Shown: positions 1 to 10,700 of the stretch, in pieces
Layout of the letters: each line of letters begins with the position of its first letter
How positions within the stretch are numbered: the stretch's first letter is position 1
Assembly (NCBI GenBank): GCA_033064195.1
Contig: JARBJD010000136.1
Coordinates: 1-64,000 of the forward strand
DNA: 64,000 nucleotides
Source of the DNA: Blattamonas nauphoetae
Lineage: Eukaryota > Preaxostyla > Oxymonadida
Direction of reading: 5' to 3'
Program-made: the position numbers and the translations under genes
Notes under the pieces: model-generated
Databases searched by the model: none
What the model was told of the DNA's origin: nothing
Seen by the model: only the letters and a program-made list of their open reading frames with translations

Positions 1-428
1 CTCTGCACTCGCTTTCCCTCGCTCCACGCCTCTCTGCACTCGCTTCCCTCGCTCCACACCTCTCTGCACTCGCTTTCCTCGCTCCATGCCTCTCTGCACT
101 CGCTTCCCTCGCTCCACGCCTCTCTGCACTCGCTTCCCTCGCTCCACGCCTCTCTGCACTCGCTTTCCTCGCTCCACGCCTCTCTGCACTCGCTTCCCTC
201 GCTCCACGCCTCTCTGCACTCGCTTCCCTCGCTCCACGCCTCTCTGCACTCCCCGCTTCCCTCGCTCCATGCCTCTCTGCACTCGCTTCCCTTGCTGCAC
301 GCCACTTTGCACTCGCTTTCCTCGCTCCATGCCTCTCTGCACTCGCGTCCCTCGCTTCACGCCACTCTGCACTCGCTTCCCTCGCTGCACGCCTCTCTGC
401 ACTCGCTTTCCTCGCTCCACGCCTCTGC
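1..428. repeat. 30-bp minisatellite, about 14 copies
   Basis: Tandem copies of a 30-bp pyrimidine-rich unit built on CTCTGCACTCGCTTCCCTCG fill the left edge and probably continue outside the window. Most copies differ by one to three bases (cttccctc/ctttcctc, ccacg/ccatg); one carries a short insertion near 250. Because 30 is a multiple of 3, the array stays open on the + strand as a 10-residue repeat (core PLCTRFPRS), but I see no gene structure around it, so I treat the open frame as a by-product of the repeat. Confidence 0.95.
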
Positions 429-780
429 ACCTGCCTTACCTACCGCAACCCAAACGTATCCTGACATCTCATTCTCAGCTCGGAGATCCTATTAGCTTCT
501 GATGTCCGTCTCTTCGAGACTTGATCTTTTTCTTTTCATTTCTGCCTTGAAACTTCTTCATTTCGTCTTATTTCGTTTCACTTTCTCCAAATCATTTCTT
601 CATTCCCATCCTCGAGATCTCAAATCCTTACTCTCTCTCCACATTCTCACATCCACTCGTGAATCTCACAACAATCTCTAAATTGAATCTTGGTTTTACC
701 CATTTCGCACGCTTCGCCACAATTCGAATGACAGACTTTCCCGGCTTGGACGCGCTTTTTTATACCTGTTACACCCCTTT
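429..780. other. pyrimidine-rich spacer, no gene seen
   Basis: Right flank of the minisatellite. It is rich in C and T on the + strand with runs such as tttcttttcatttctgcc. I see no coding frame with a family match, no RNA gene and no repeat here. Confidence 0.5.
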
Positions 781-2108
781 GCACTTCTGCACCTTAACAA
801 GTCTTTTTCCAGCTGATGGAGGCCCCGGAGCAAGATCCGACCGAGAAAATGTCAATCACTGTGATCGCACGCCAGATACCCACTATGGCCGTGCATCATC
901 CTTTCAAATTGCTCACCCCAATGTCCCAAACCCGCCCGTGATCTCGAACTCGTCATTTTGTAAATTCATACCCTCTGACCACCTCCACACCACCCAACAG
1001 TTGATTTACTCACACGTGCCACTCTACACTTCACCCTTTCAATGTCCCTGCATATTCATTTTAATACCCCCTCCACCGACCAGACCCTATTCACTGTCCA
1101 GATCGGGTCGTGAACGCACAGGTCGAACACCTAACATCTCCCAACCATCTCCTCCATCGCCCAATCTCCTATCCACACTGACGAAACAAACAACCTACCC
1201 CTCTCTGCAGCCTACACCTCGCAACATCGACAGGACCGCAACAAAACTGCACTACCTGAAATCATCGTCCGCACCGAATCGGTCTTTCCGCTCCCATTCA
1301 ACAACAAAGCTAATCCACTCTCCCAGTTGACAATCTCAAACGAGATCCTTGGTGGAATGGGGAACCAGATCTCACTATTTACCAAGTATCCACCGTCAAC
1401 CACCGACCAACCTCCCAAGCTGCCTAAGCACCCTGCACATATTCACAACCCACTCAACTGCTATCAAACATGGAGAAAGAGGAGGAGGCCCTTCCACCAC
1501 CACCAAAAGTCGGAAGGAAGACTCAGAAGGATGAATGCACGAAAATCGGGCAATGCAGAGTATTGGGATGGTTCACTGGATAGAACAAGAACACAAAACA
1601 GTCAAGGAAATCGGAATGAACCAAACCAACTGGAAAGAAGAAGGATAAAGAGGACAAGGAAGAGGAAGTTGAGAAGAGAAAAACTGTAGAAGTACAGGAC
1701 AGATCCGAAACACTAGAACCACCAGAAGCACATCAACCACATCTTGAAGCAGGAACTATCTCAGAACCACTATCGGACATTCAAGAGGAATCACAAAATG
1801 AAAAGATCCCGAGAGATTGGGATTCATATGGAGACACAATCGCAGAAACAAACAAAGCACAAGAAGAGAAAGAGAAAACACTAGTGAAGGAAGCGAAAAC
1901 AGAATTGAAGGAGGAAAATGATCAATTGACGAGAAATGAAGACACTAAAGAAACGACCATCGACTCAGACACCCAGCCATATCATCCCCTCAATAACCTG
2001 TCCAATCTGCTTCCAGCGATCCTACCTGTCCTGAACTCACATCAGAACAAACAGATACCTTCATCTAAACCAAAGAAGAACATGAAGATCCCAACTCACG
2101 CTAAATAG
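780..2108 (+). CDS. possible multi-exon or decayed gene, unknown product
   Basis: I do not recognise this gene and cannot settle its exons. The clearest part is an open frame from 1620 to a TAG at 2106-2108 (about 160 residues), Lys/Glu-rich at first (runs like KKKDKEDKEEE) and ending in a less biased tail (PYHPLNNLSNLLPAILPVL). It has no early ATG, so it would have to be joined to something upstream. Upstream, coding-like pieces lie in changing frames, for example one starting with MEAPEQDPTEK near 819 and one with DNLKRDPWWNGEPDL near 1330, the latter preceded by a CAG and followed by GTATCC as in real introns of this window. It may be a genuine gene with several introns or a broken one. 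Transcript data would decide. Confidence 0.3.
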
Positions 2109-5100
2109 AGAACGGAGGCAGAACAAGACATTATCATTGATTGTGTGGAGTGGTCGTTGGCTCGTTTTGACTGTCATTCAGTCACGACAGTTCAGACCGT
2201 AAACCGCCACTCTCTCGCTCGCCTTATCTCTTTCACACGCCACTCTCTTCTTGAGCTGCCCGAGGTGAAGGGAATGGGGATGGCTGATGAATTGGAATGG
2301 CTGTGTCGGGTAGAGTTCATTTTGACTTGTGCGAAGCTGTATCCAAAGCAAAGGACGAAAGTGGGACTCTTGAGGCAGATCTCGTCGATATCAAACCACA
2401 ACACACGCAGACGAGATTAGACGCTGAGCAGCTACGGCAGGACGAGTGGGAGATCGTCGTCAAGTCAATTCTCCACACCCACACATTTCCAACTTCAGAA
2501 GCTCCAAACTGGAAGTGTGCATCTTTCTCGTGAATCCATTTCACTGTATTGGTTCCATGAACATTTTTTCTAAAACTGTGCACATAACTCATGACTAAGT
2601 TGTCTTTCGGGCCAATAAAACGCATCGATTTGAGATGACGAAATAGAGAGCATAATCATAAAAAAGACTATTGAGAACTCATTCATTCTTGACAACGATG
2701 TATTCGACAACTTTTGAAATCGAAAAAACGGCCCCGTAAGAAAATGTCATAAAAAGATACGATTATGGTTGGATCAGACCACATCCCGAGACTGAACAAA
2801 TTTGCAGATCAGAACGTCCGGAATCTTCATTTAGAAATGTAAACAATGTGAATTTGTGAAGGATTAAAGGATATTCGAAAATCGAAATGTCACTCGAACT
2901 TTTTCCGTTACGATCTCTGATGTCAAAAATATCAACCCATGTCGGCAGTTTTTGGTGGTACCTGAATGATGGACGATTAACAATATAGGGAAAAGAAACA
3001 CGAACATGCAACGAATTGATGATGGTTTAACGATATTTGGAGAGACTGATTGATCCAGTTGATGGAAAATCGAATCTGGAGAGAGTTGGTTCACAGACGT
3101 GACATGTCAAGGTGTTCGCCTTCTTTGACGACTCAGTGAGTCTTTGTGTCTTGGGACAAATGATTGTGATCATCCTTCGTGTTGAAAAGGGAAAACCTCG
3201 TCGAGTCCACGATGAATCTGTGCGACTTCATTGGAAGAGGATTTTTCTGGTGACCTTCAGTAAGAATACAGGAATGGAAGGAGAGAGAAGGGGCGAGTGT
3301 CCAAGCGCCAGATATCCGAGGGTAGTTCGACAGATATGATTAGATATATCAGAGATCAATCGCTTTTCTGCACGAATCATGAAGAACACCACTCGGAAGT
3401 GGCTCAAGTGGTGGCGTAAACGAGATAAAAGATTTGTCTGATGAAGAAGTCAGTTTTACTGTTGTTCTTGGCTGGCTGATTCAAGAAGCTGTGGAGGATC
3501 TTCAAAGAAGAAAATGATGCTGAATGCGGATTAGAGAGAAGTTTAACTAACAAGAGGACAGAAAAAAACACACCGTTTCATCCAGTGGGATGAGAATGTG
3601 TTGTGATCGCAGACCTTTCACTCCCTTGGGGATCATAACAGAGGAGTTGTCACGGATCACGGAATGCGAAGACAATTTGTGACACTGAGTTCAAGGAAGA
3701 GATCAAGAGATCGATTCACTCACAAAATTGATGATGAGATATCGAATGAACGTCTCCATCATAATTGAGCTGGTTAAAAGTATATTGTGGGTTCGATCTA
3801 GCCTGACACATGGATACGAAATTTCAGAGATTTTCCCAGTCAGAGGTGACATGAGGTAATATATTATGTTGATTAAGCAAATAAAAAAGGGGTGTTGAGT
3901 CTCGAAAAATGGACCCCAGATATTGCAAAAATACACTTTTGGGAAGTAGCCAAAATTACGAATATTGGGTTTTCTCGGCGAATAATGGGTCTTTAGCTCC
4001 GATTTTTTTTCAGGATTATTTTCTCACCAAAACAACATTTCTCAGAAAAAATCTCGATTTTAGGCGGTTTGTGTAAATCTCAATGAAATGATGCAAATAA
4101 TATATGAGCGTGGAAAAAAATCAAATTTTACTGAATTCAGATTTAGTTGTTGAGTACACATAAGAAAGGTGAATTTATAGATTTCAAGCCTGATCGCGCA
4201 TGAAATGGCCTTTCTAAGATCAGCACATTTTTGCACACTTTTTATTGCAAAACAAGTTCAAAGACAGGGAAAGGATGGAAAACAACAAAAAAAGAGGTCT
4301 CTATGTGAAACAATGGACAAAATACATCCATTAAAGAGAAAAATTGAAAAAACGTGAGATTTCAGAGTTGATCGTGACAACTTCTATGTTTTTATGAAAT
4401 TGAAAAAAGTTCAGAAATGATGTATTTAGGGATGATAAACGAAGAAAGATAATTTTTTAGGAGAATTACTGCGTCAGTACGATTTTGTGACGCGAGGATT
4501 ATTTCATTGAGAACTACACGTTTATTGAATTTCGGCGCTTTGGTGACAGCACTATTAGCTGGTTTTGGGATCAGATGCCAGTTATTCATTGCCCAATAAC
4601 TGCACAAATCCCCATGATTCAATCAAAATTGACAAACAATGGCTCTTTTACCAGAAACCCACCTGTCTGTATGGATGAACCTGATGAGTAATCTTCTCTC
4701 ATTCTTTTATCTTTGACATTCTCTTTTGAGATATTTCATCTTGATCTGTCCGTTGATTTTGTCGTATGTGGAATGGTGGAGCAACGTCAGAACATCCGAT
4801 AACCTTTTCTCAGTGGGAGCCTTGAGATTCCAGACTTGTTTTCATTTCTGAATTATTCGTGTTCATTTCTGATCAATCATTTTTCAATTCTGAACAATTC
4901 TTCTTCATTTCTGAACAATCATTTTCATTTCTGAATTATTCCCCTTCATTTCTGAACAATCATTTTCATTTCTGAAATGTTCCTCTTCATTTCAGAACAA
5001 GTCTACCTGTATAAAACACAAGTGAAAGATAGATTAGTGTCAGACTGCAAAATGACTGTCTTGTAGATCAAGGTTCATATCCCCCTTTGTACATTTTTTT

Positions 5101-5290
5101 GGCATTCTTTTTTGAAACTATTATATTCATCGTGAAACACTGTTTATAAAACAAGAAAGTCAAAGAGGAAAGGCGTGTGAGAGGATCCAATGATCTGGCC
5201 CATGATGAACACTGGAGAGCCAACAAACAAGATGATGAAACAATCAATCGTCCGATAATATCATTTATTCTTTCTTCCACCTCTCGCAGC
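2109..5290. other. gene-poor, AT-rich spacer
   Basis: About 3.2 kb without a gene I can support. Base composition is clearly richer in A and T than the flanking genes, with many long A or T runs. Short open frames occur (for example + 2297-2533, 78 codons from an ATG, and - 4622-4392) but none has a recognisable motif or neighbour exon. A 21-bp tandem repeat at its right end is listed separately. Confidence 0.5.
4841..5001. repeat. 21-bp imperfect tandem repeat, about 8 copies
   Basis: Successive units start with TTCATTTCTGAA and then differ in their second half (ttattcgtg, caatcatt, ttattcccc, atgttcctc). The period is 20 to 21 bases and copies are diverged, so the array looks old. It lies in a gene-free stretch and has no obvious role. 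Confidence 0.85.
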
Positions 5291-6673
5291 ACGTGAAGTC
5301 AGCGCTCTCCCATCTTACCTTCTTCTTCTCCGCAACGTTCCTTCACACGCCATCATCCACTCATCTCTTCCTCCCACTCGCTCAGCTCTCTCCCTCCAAT
5401 CTTAACTTTGTTCCTTTTATTTCGCTCTCTTCACCCCCAATCGACCCAATAAACAGCAGTGGATGTGACACCAGCGACACAATTCCAACCTGTCCACAAC
5501 AGGAAGCGGTCTGTGCAGGCACCGACATCGCTTCGACAGAATGATGATGCACTCATGGGCGAAGAAAATGACGCGTTTGCGGTGGACACTTTTGAGGACG
5601 TGTGCTTGTGTCTCTTCAGAAAACGACATGGGGATTGGAGAGGAAGGTAAAGACCGAGTGGACGAATATGACCATCCACAGCAACACTCGACGATTCGAA
5701 GTGGATTCCCAACATCTCCTTCCCAACCACTCATCAACCTTCCTTTCTCGCCTTCATCAGAACCATCGTTGATAAACTTCTTACCCATCGCTGGACTCTC
5801 TGGACTTCATCTCTCTTAAATCCGACTCCCGCCATCTGTCAATCAGAAGGGGGATGTCCCCACAACATCAGTTCTTCTACATCTTCACAATGTGACAGGA
5901 CCTTCACTGTAAACTCCAGATCTGCACACCATCCTCATGCCACGTGCGAAGGCCGACACTTCAACCTTCTATTTCGACTTGCTGTAGATCGAGATTGGTA
6001 ACACACAATTCGATGAAGATGCTGGGCAGAGTGAGATGAAAGACATTGAGGAATGGACCATGCTGGAGTCTCACTCATCCACAATCCATACAGCTCCGAC
6101 AGTCTGAGTTTGAAGCGCGATGAATCAAGGGAACTATTTTGTTTGATTGTTCTTTTTATCTGATGAGGAACCGTTCGGTGTGCCATTCATCATCTTCCCC
6201 CAACCTTACTCACTCCATCCACCTCCTCCTCTCCATCCTCCAACTCTGTCACACTCGAAACTCTTCTTGAACACTTCTTCTCAATCCAGACAAGTGTCAC
6301 AGCGTGTCTGAACTGGAACCAAACAGTCACTCCATCCACCTCCTCTTCCGTACCTTCTCCTGTCTCTCTTCTCGACGACAGCTTCTTCATTTTCACATCC
6401 GACAACCCCATTCACTTCTTCCCCACACTCTCATCTGTTCCTCCCTCATCCGCCCACACTTCCATCTCCCCACACTCCAAGATTATCAAACTTAAAGCAA
6501 AAAAGTTAATTTTTCCGATGAAAGTGCGTCGGAATCATCATCTGAGGAGAGTGAAGGGGATAATTGACTCAAATACTCTTTTCGTTCTTCCAAGGAAGAT
6601 CCTAACAATCTTCATTGCATTTGTGGTAAATCAATTGATTAACAGCGATTTCATAATGAAGAGGTTCTTGTGA
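5290..6673 (+). pseudogene. probable decayed protein-coding gene, unidentified
   Basis: Several stretches read like protein but lie in different + frames that abut with no room for an intron: about 5459-5650 (core NDAFAVDTFEDVCLCLF), about 5615-5819 (ends in GFPTSPSQPLINLPFSPSS), about 5888-6001 (FNLLFRLAVDRDW), about 6006-6106 (SEMKDIEEWTMLESHSS) and about 6146-6673 (TLETLLEHFFSIQTSV, then CLNWNQTV). No start codon heads the last frame. Taken together this looks like one host gene that lost its reading frame more than once. The leucine-rich HFFSIQTS/CLNW block loosely recalls a ubiquitin hydrolase finger region, but I would not name it. A gene with introns under 20 nt is the alternative. Confidence 0.35.
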
Positions 6674-6749
6674 TGTGTGTTTCAAAGGAAAGATCACAAG
6701 TTACGGTCCATAAAAATCCCCATTTGCCCCTTCACCAGAATCAAAGGTA

Positions 6750-7465
6750 ATGTCCAGACTCGACGGCGAGACTCTGCGTTCAGCTCTCCAATTCCTCCGT
6801 GACTATCAGAAGAAAACCCCCCGAAAGTTCGTTGAAACAGTCTGTCATTATCTTGATTCACTTGTACTGCTTTTTACGAATACTATCCCATTTTTTACCG
6901 ATAGATTGAACTCCAGATCTCCCTGAAGAACTACGATCCAAACACTGATAAGCGTTTCTCAGGTTCCATTGCTCTTCCAGTCATCCCATGCCCAAGAAGA
7001 ACCGTCTGTGTCCTTGCTGATGCTCATCACGAAGAAATTTGCCAAGCCAAGGGCATCCCCTTCATGACTGTCAACCAACTCAAAGATCTCAAGAAAGAGA
7101 AATCTCTCGTCCGTAAGCTTGGCCACAAATACGATTACTTCCTTGCTTCAGATTCCCTCATCAAGCAACTTCCTCGTCTCCTTGGACCAACTCTGAACAA
7201 GATGGGTAAGTTCCCAGCTGTTCTCACACACAACGATGACATCACTGCCAAGATGAACGAAATTAAGAGCTCTGTGAAATTCCAGCTCAAGAAAGCTCTG
7301 GTTCTCAATGTTCCAGTTGCCCGTCTTGACATGAGTGATCAAGATATCACCAGAAACGTCTCAATTGCTATCAACTTCCTCTGCTCTCTTCTGAAGAAGA
7401 ACTGGCAAAACATCAAACACATTCACATGAAAGCAACCATGTCCCCAGCTCGTCTCATCTACTAA
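6750..7465 (+). CDS. RPL10A: 60S ribosomal protein L10a (uL1)
   Basis: uL1 protein of the large ribosomal subunit, which forms the mobile L1 stalk beside the exit site. Two exons, 6750-6839 and 6905-7465, give 216 residues, the normal length for this family. The 65-nt intron (GTCTGT...GATAG) is placed where the family sequence demands it: the first exon ends KFVET and the second resumes IELQISLKNYDP. Hallmarks are the N-terminal LRSALQFLRDYQ helix, KRFSGSIALPVIPCPR, the VLADAHHEEICQAKGIPFM region, GPTLNKMGKFP and the C-terminal end ATMSPARLIY. The ATG is followed at once by the conserved start SRLDGETL. It lies tail to tail with the DOCK gene, 236 bp apart. Confidence 0.97.
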
Positions 7466-7701
7466 ACGACGTCAGCTTGAACAAAAGTTATACCAATTAG
7501 ACATTTCACGATGACTACTTGGAAGCCGCCTGGTCCAAACATTTTTTCAATCGAGCGCCACGTCGATACTCCGTGCCGCCTCGACAATCAGTGCCTGTAT
7601 TTTGAAAGTTTACAAAAGATTAATTGTCATCGGAAATCAAGAAAGATGGAAGTTGGAAACGACAAGAGAAAAATGAGATGAAAGTCAAAAATAGATGTAA
7701 A

Positions 7702-10700
7702 TTAAAGGAGAGAGGCCATAGGAAGTCCCGGGATTTCGTCTTCGATATCTTTCAGGTACTTATTGTAACCCTCCACAAAAGAATTGTGCATTTCGACTTG
7801 AGTCGGAAATTGAGCATGCTTTTCCAAGCACCGATAACACAGGGCAAAGAAGTGGAAGAAGGTGGTCTTGACGAGATTTGCATCTTCTTTGCTGATTTCA
7901 GCCTGTTTATCGCGAAGGAAGAGGTGAAAGATTGCGATTGGTCCTTGGTTGACCTGAGGTGTGAGGGCACCAGCAAGAAGATACTGGAGGCTCTTAATGA
8001 TGAAGGGTTCGGCTTCCAAGGCCTGTTGGATTTTGGCGATTCGATTGTGGATATCTATCATCGCGTTTTGGCAAGGAGAGAATTCTATGACTTCTGTCTG
8101 GGAGTCATCAACTCTGACGAGAGTGAGACAATATGGGATGGAATGCTCGGTCGTGACGATTCTGCGATAGAGGTACGTGTTCTCCATCGATGCCTGCTTG
8201 ACTCCCTCTCTAGTGAAGTTTTGATCGTAGTGGAACCTGCTGATTCGGAGGGATTGGAGAGATGGGTTGGCAGACAGTTCAGATGGACCCTCCAGTGAAT
8301 CGATTTCGAGTGGTTTGATGTTGACATAACATTTGGTTGGGTCCAAGATCTTTGGTGTGGGCAGATGGTAGACTTCCGTCGTGGGAGTGTTTGTCGCCGA
8401 TCGAGAACGTTTGGAGAACCCTTTCGAGTAAGTTGGAGCGGCAGGGAAGTGATCCTTAAGGAAGATGATTTCGTCTGGGTCGATGAGGTTGGAGAACTCG
8501 TTCTTGACAATCTTCACCATGTCTCCCAGTGAGACAAACAAGTATTCCTTCCACACAAATTCTCGTCCATTCAGCTCTCCGAAAATATTGCCATACAGCC
8601 CGATGAGATAGAATGAGTAGCGAATACGGGACTCTGCTGTGTTGTCAACAATACCCTGACAATCACTTGCGAGAGAAGTAAAGAATTCAGGAAGTGGCTG
8701 AGAAGGAATGAAAAGGAAGAAAGACAGACTTTGATGTTGAAAGAAGAGAAATATAGTGGTTGGAGGATGAATCTGACATGCAACGTAAGTTCAAAAAGCT
8801 TGGCGTGGTTGAAGAGGGCGGCACAGTACTGGAAAAGATGAAGAAAGGAGAATCATACAGAGAGCTGTTCAATGACACTGGTGAATGTGAAAGCATTGGA
8901 ATTGATGATGGATTCAATCACTTCGTTTGAAAGGAGTTTGTTGAGCGTTTCCTTGCTCATCTTTTGGTAGTCAGGGATAATTTTGCGAATGTTTCGCTGC
9001 CATGAACAGCCAGTTGTTGGTGAATTGTAATCTGCCCACTCCCATTTGATTGGTGGAGACGGGATGTATCGTCTCTCAACGAACTCACAAATTATTTCGA
9101 GGATTAGCCCACATTTCATGAGTTGCGTGATGGCTGCTTCGTCCACCTTTTGTTGTTTCAGTTGAGCTTCCACTAGATTCCCCAACCAAACAAAACGAAG
9201 GACTGGGTTTGTCCCGTAGCTCTTGACAATCGTCCAGTAGAGTTGGCTCTTTTGGATCCACTGTTCATCTTTCATCTTCCTCAGACGGCTGAGATTCATG
9301 ATGATTGTGGTGACTTGGTAGCAAAGGTCGTTCACAACCGCATCAAATTGTGATTGGCGGCCAAATAGAATCAGGTCCTGTTGTTCGATAGTCCAGACGT
9401 TGGTCTGAGACTTGTCGGCTCCATCTCTTGGGCGGTTGGCTTCTTGTTTCATTCTCTCTTGAGCAGCGCGATTGTCATCTTCAACTATGCCTTGGATAAG
9501 TGTGAGCATGATGTTCAGTTCTTCTTCCTGCTTTCCTGTCAAAGAATCGAGAGAAGACACGATTCTGATCAACTCGGTTTTCGTCCTCGAGAAGAGAGAC
9601 GGAAGAGTAACACTGTTCTGATTGGAGATCGCCAACGAATATCGCCCCTTTGCCAACCCAATGCTGCCCACAGGGCCTGTGCCAGGGCGAGGAGGCGCAG
9701 GAACAAGGCGAGGTTTGGGGAAGCCAGGCTGTGTTGGAGCAGGAGTTGCTGGTGCTTTGGTTGCTGACATGCCTGTGAGGGCCGGAGGTGGTGGAAGAGG
9801 AGGAGGAGCATTTGGTTGGGACTGGTCATACGACGGCTGAGCAGAGCCAGAATGGATGAAGCTGTCTGGTTGTGCTGCAGCAGCTCTGAGTCTGTTCTGC
9901 TGGTCTTGTTGGACGATTGTGTTGAATTTCATGAGGAGGTAGAGGGATTGGATCGCATTATTGCGAACGAGGATCGATTTGGTCGAGCATCCCATGAGGA
10001 GCAGTTTTTTGACGATGAGGTGGTTATGCTGTGTTGGTCCAAGGAAGAGGAAGTACGAAGTGTGGAGGATGAGGAAGTTGAGGAGAGAGAAGAACAGGAA
10101 GATGTTTTCTGTGCAACAGATTTCGTCGATGAGATCGATCACAGCATCCCAGATGAACGCAGCCAGTCCTTTCACATTCTCAACAAGGTGAAGTCCAGTT
10201 GGTCTCCACTCTTCTGAGAGACCATCGACTCCTTGGTTGACTAAACGAAGACAGTGCAGCATATTTCCTTCATCTGGATGGAAGAGTCTGTGGAAAACAG
10301 GGATGGAACCATCAGGTTCAGGTGTTTTTTTGGAGACATCGAATGGATTTTTGTCAGTTTGGGACATGCGGACATGAGGATAGAACAATTGGAGAGATGT
10401 TCGTTGTGTGAGGAGATCCTCTGATTGCTGTTCACCGACTGGAAGACGTGCTTGTTGTTCGAAAGTACTCGGTGGTTGGGTGAGTGTGACAACATTCACA
10501 ACAGCATCGTGGAGGATCCGAAGGAGAGTATCTTCACAAATGCACGTGAGGAATCGGCACCGATTGATGAGATCTTTTCCTTGCCAATTTGTGAGAAGAG
10601 TTTGCCGATCAAGAGTCTGGAATTGTGTCTTTTCTTTCTTATCATCTTTCTTCTTCTTTTTGTTGGAGGTCTGTTGCATGTGAGGGACAAAGAGTTGTTG

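Noticed and set aside
7624-8298. 224-codon plus-strand open frame after RPL10A
   Set aside because: Antisense to the conserved DHR-2 exon of the DOCK gene.
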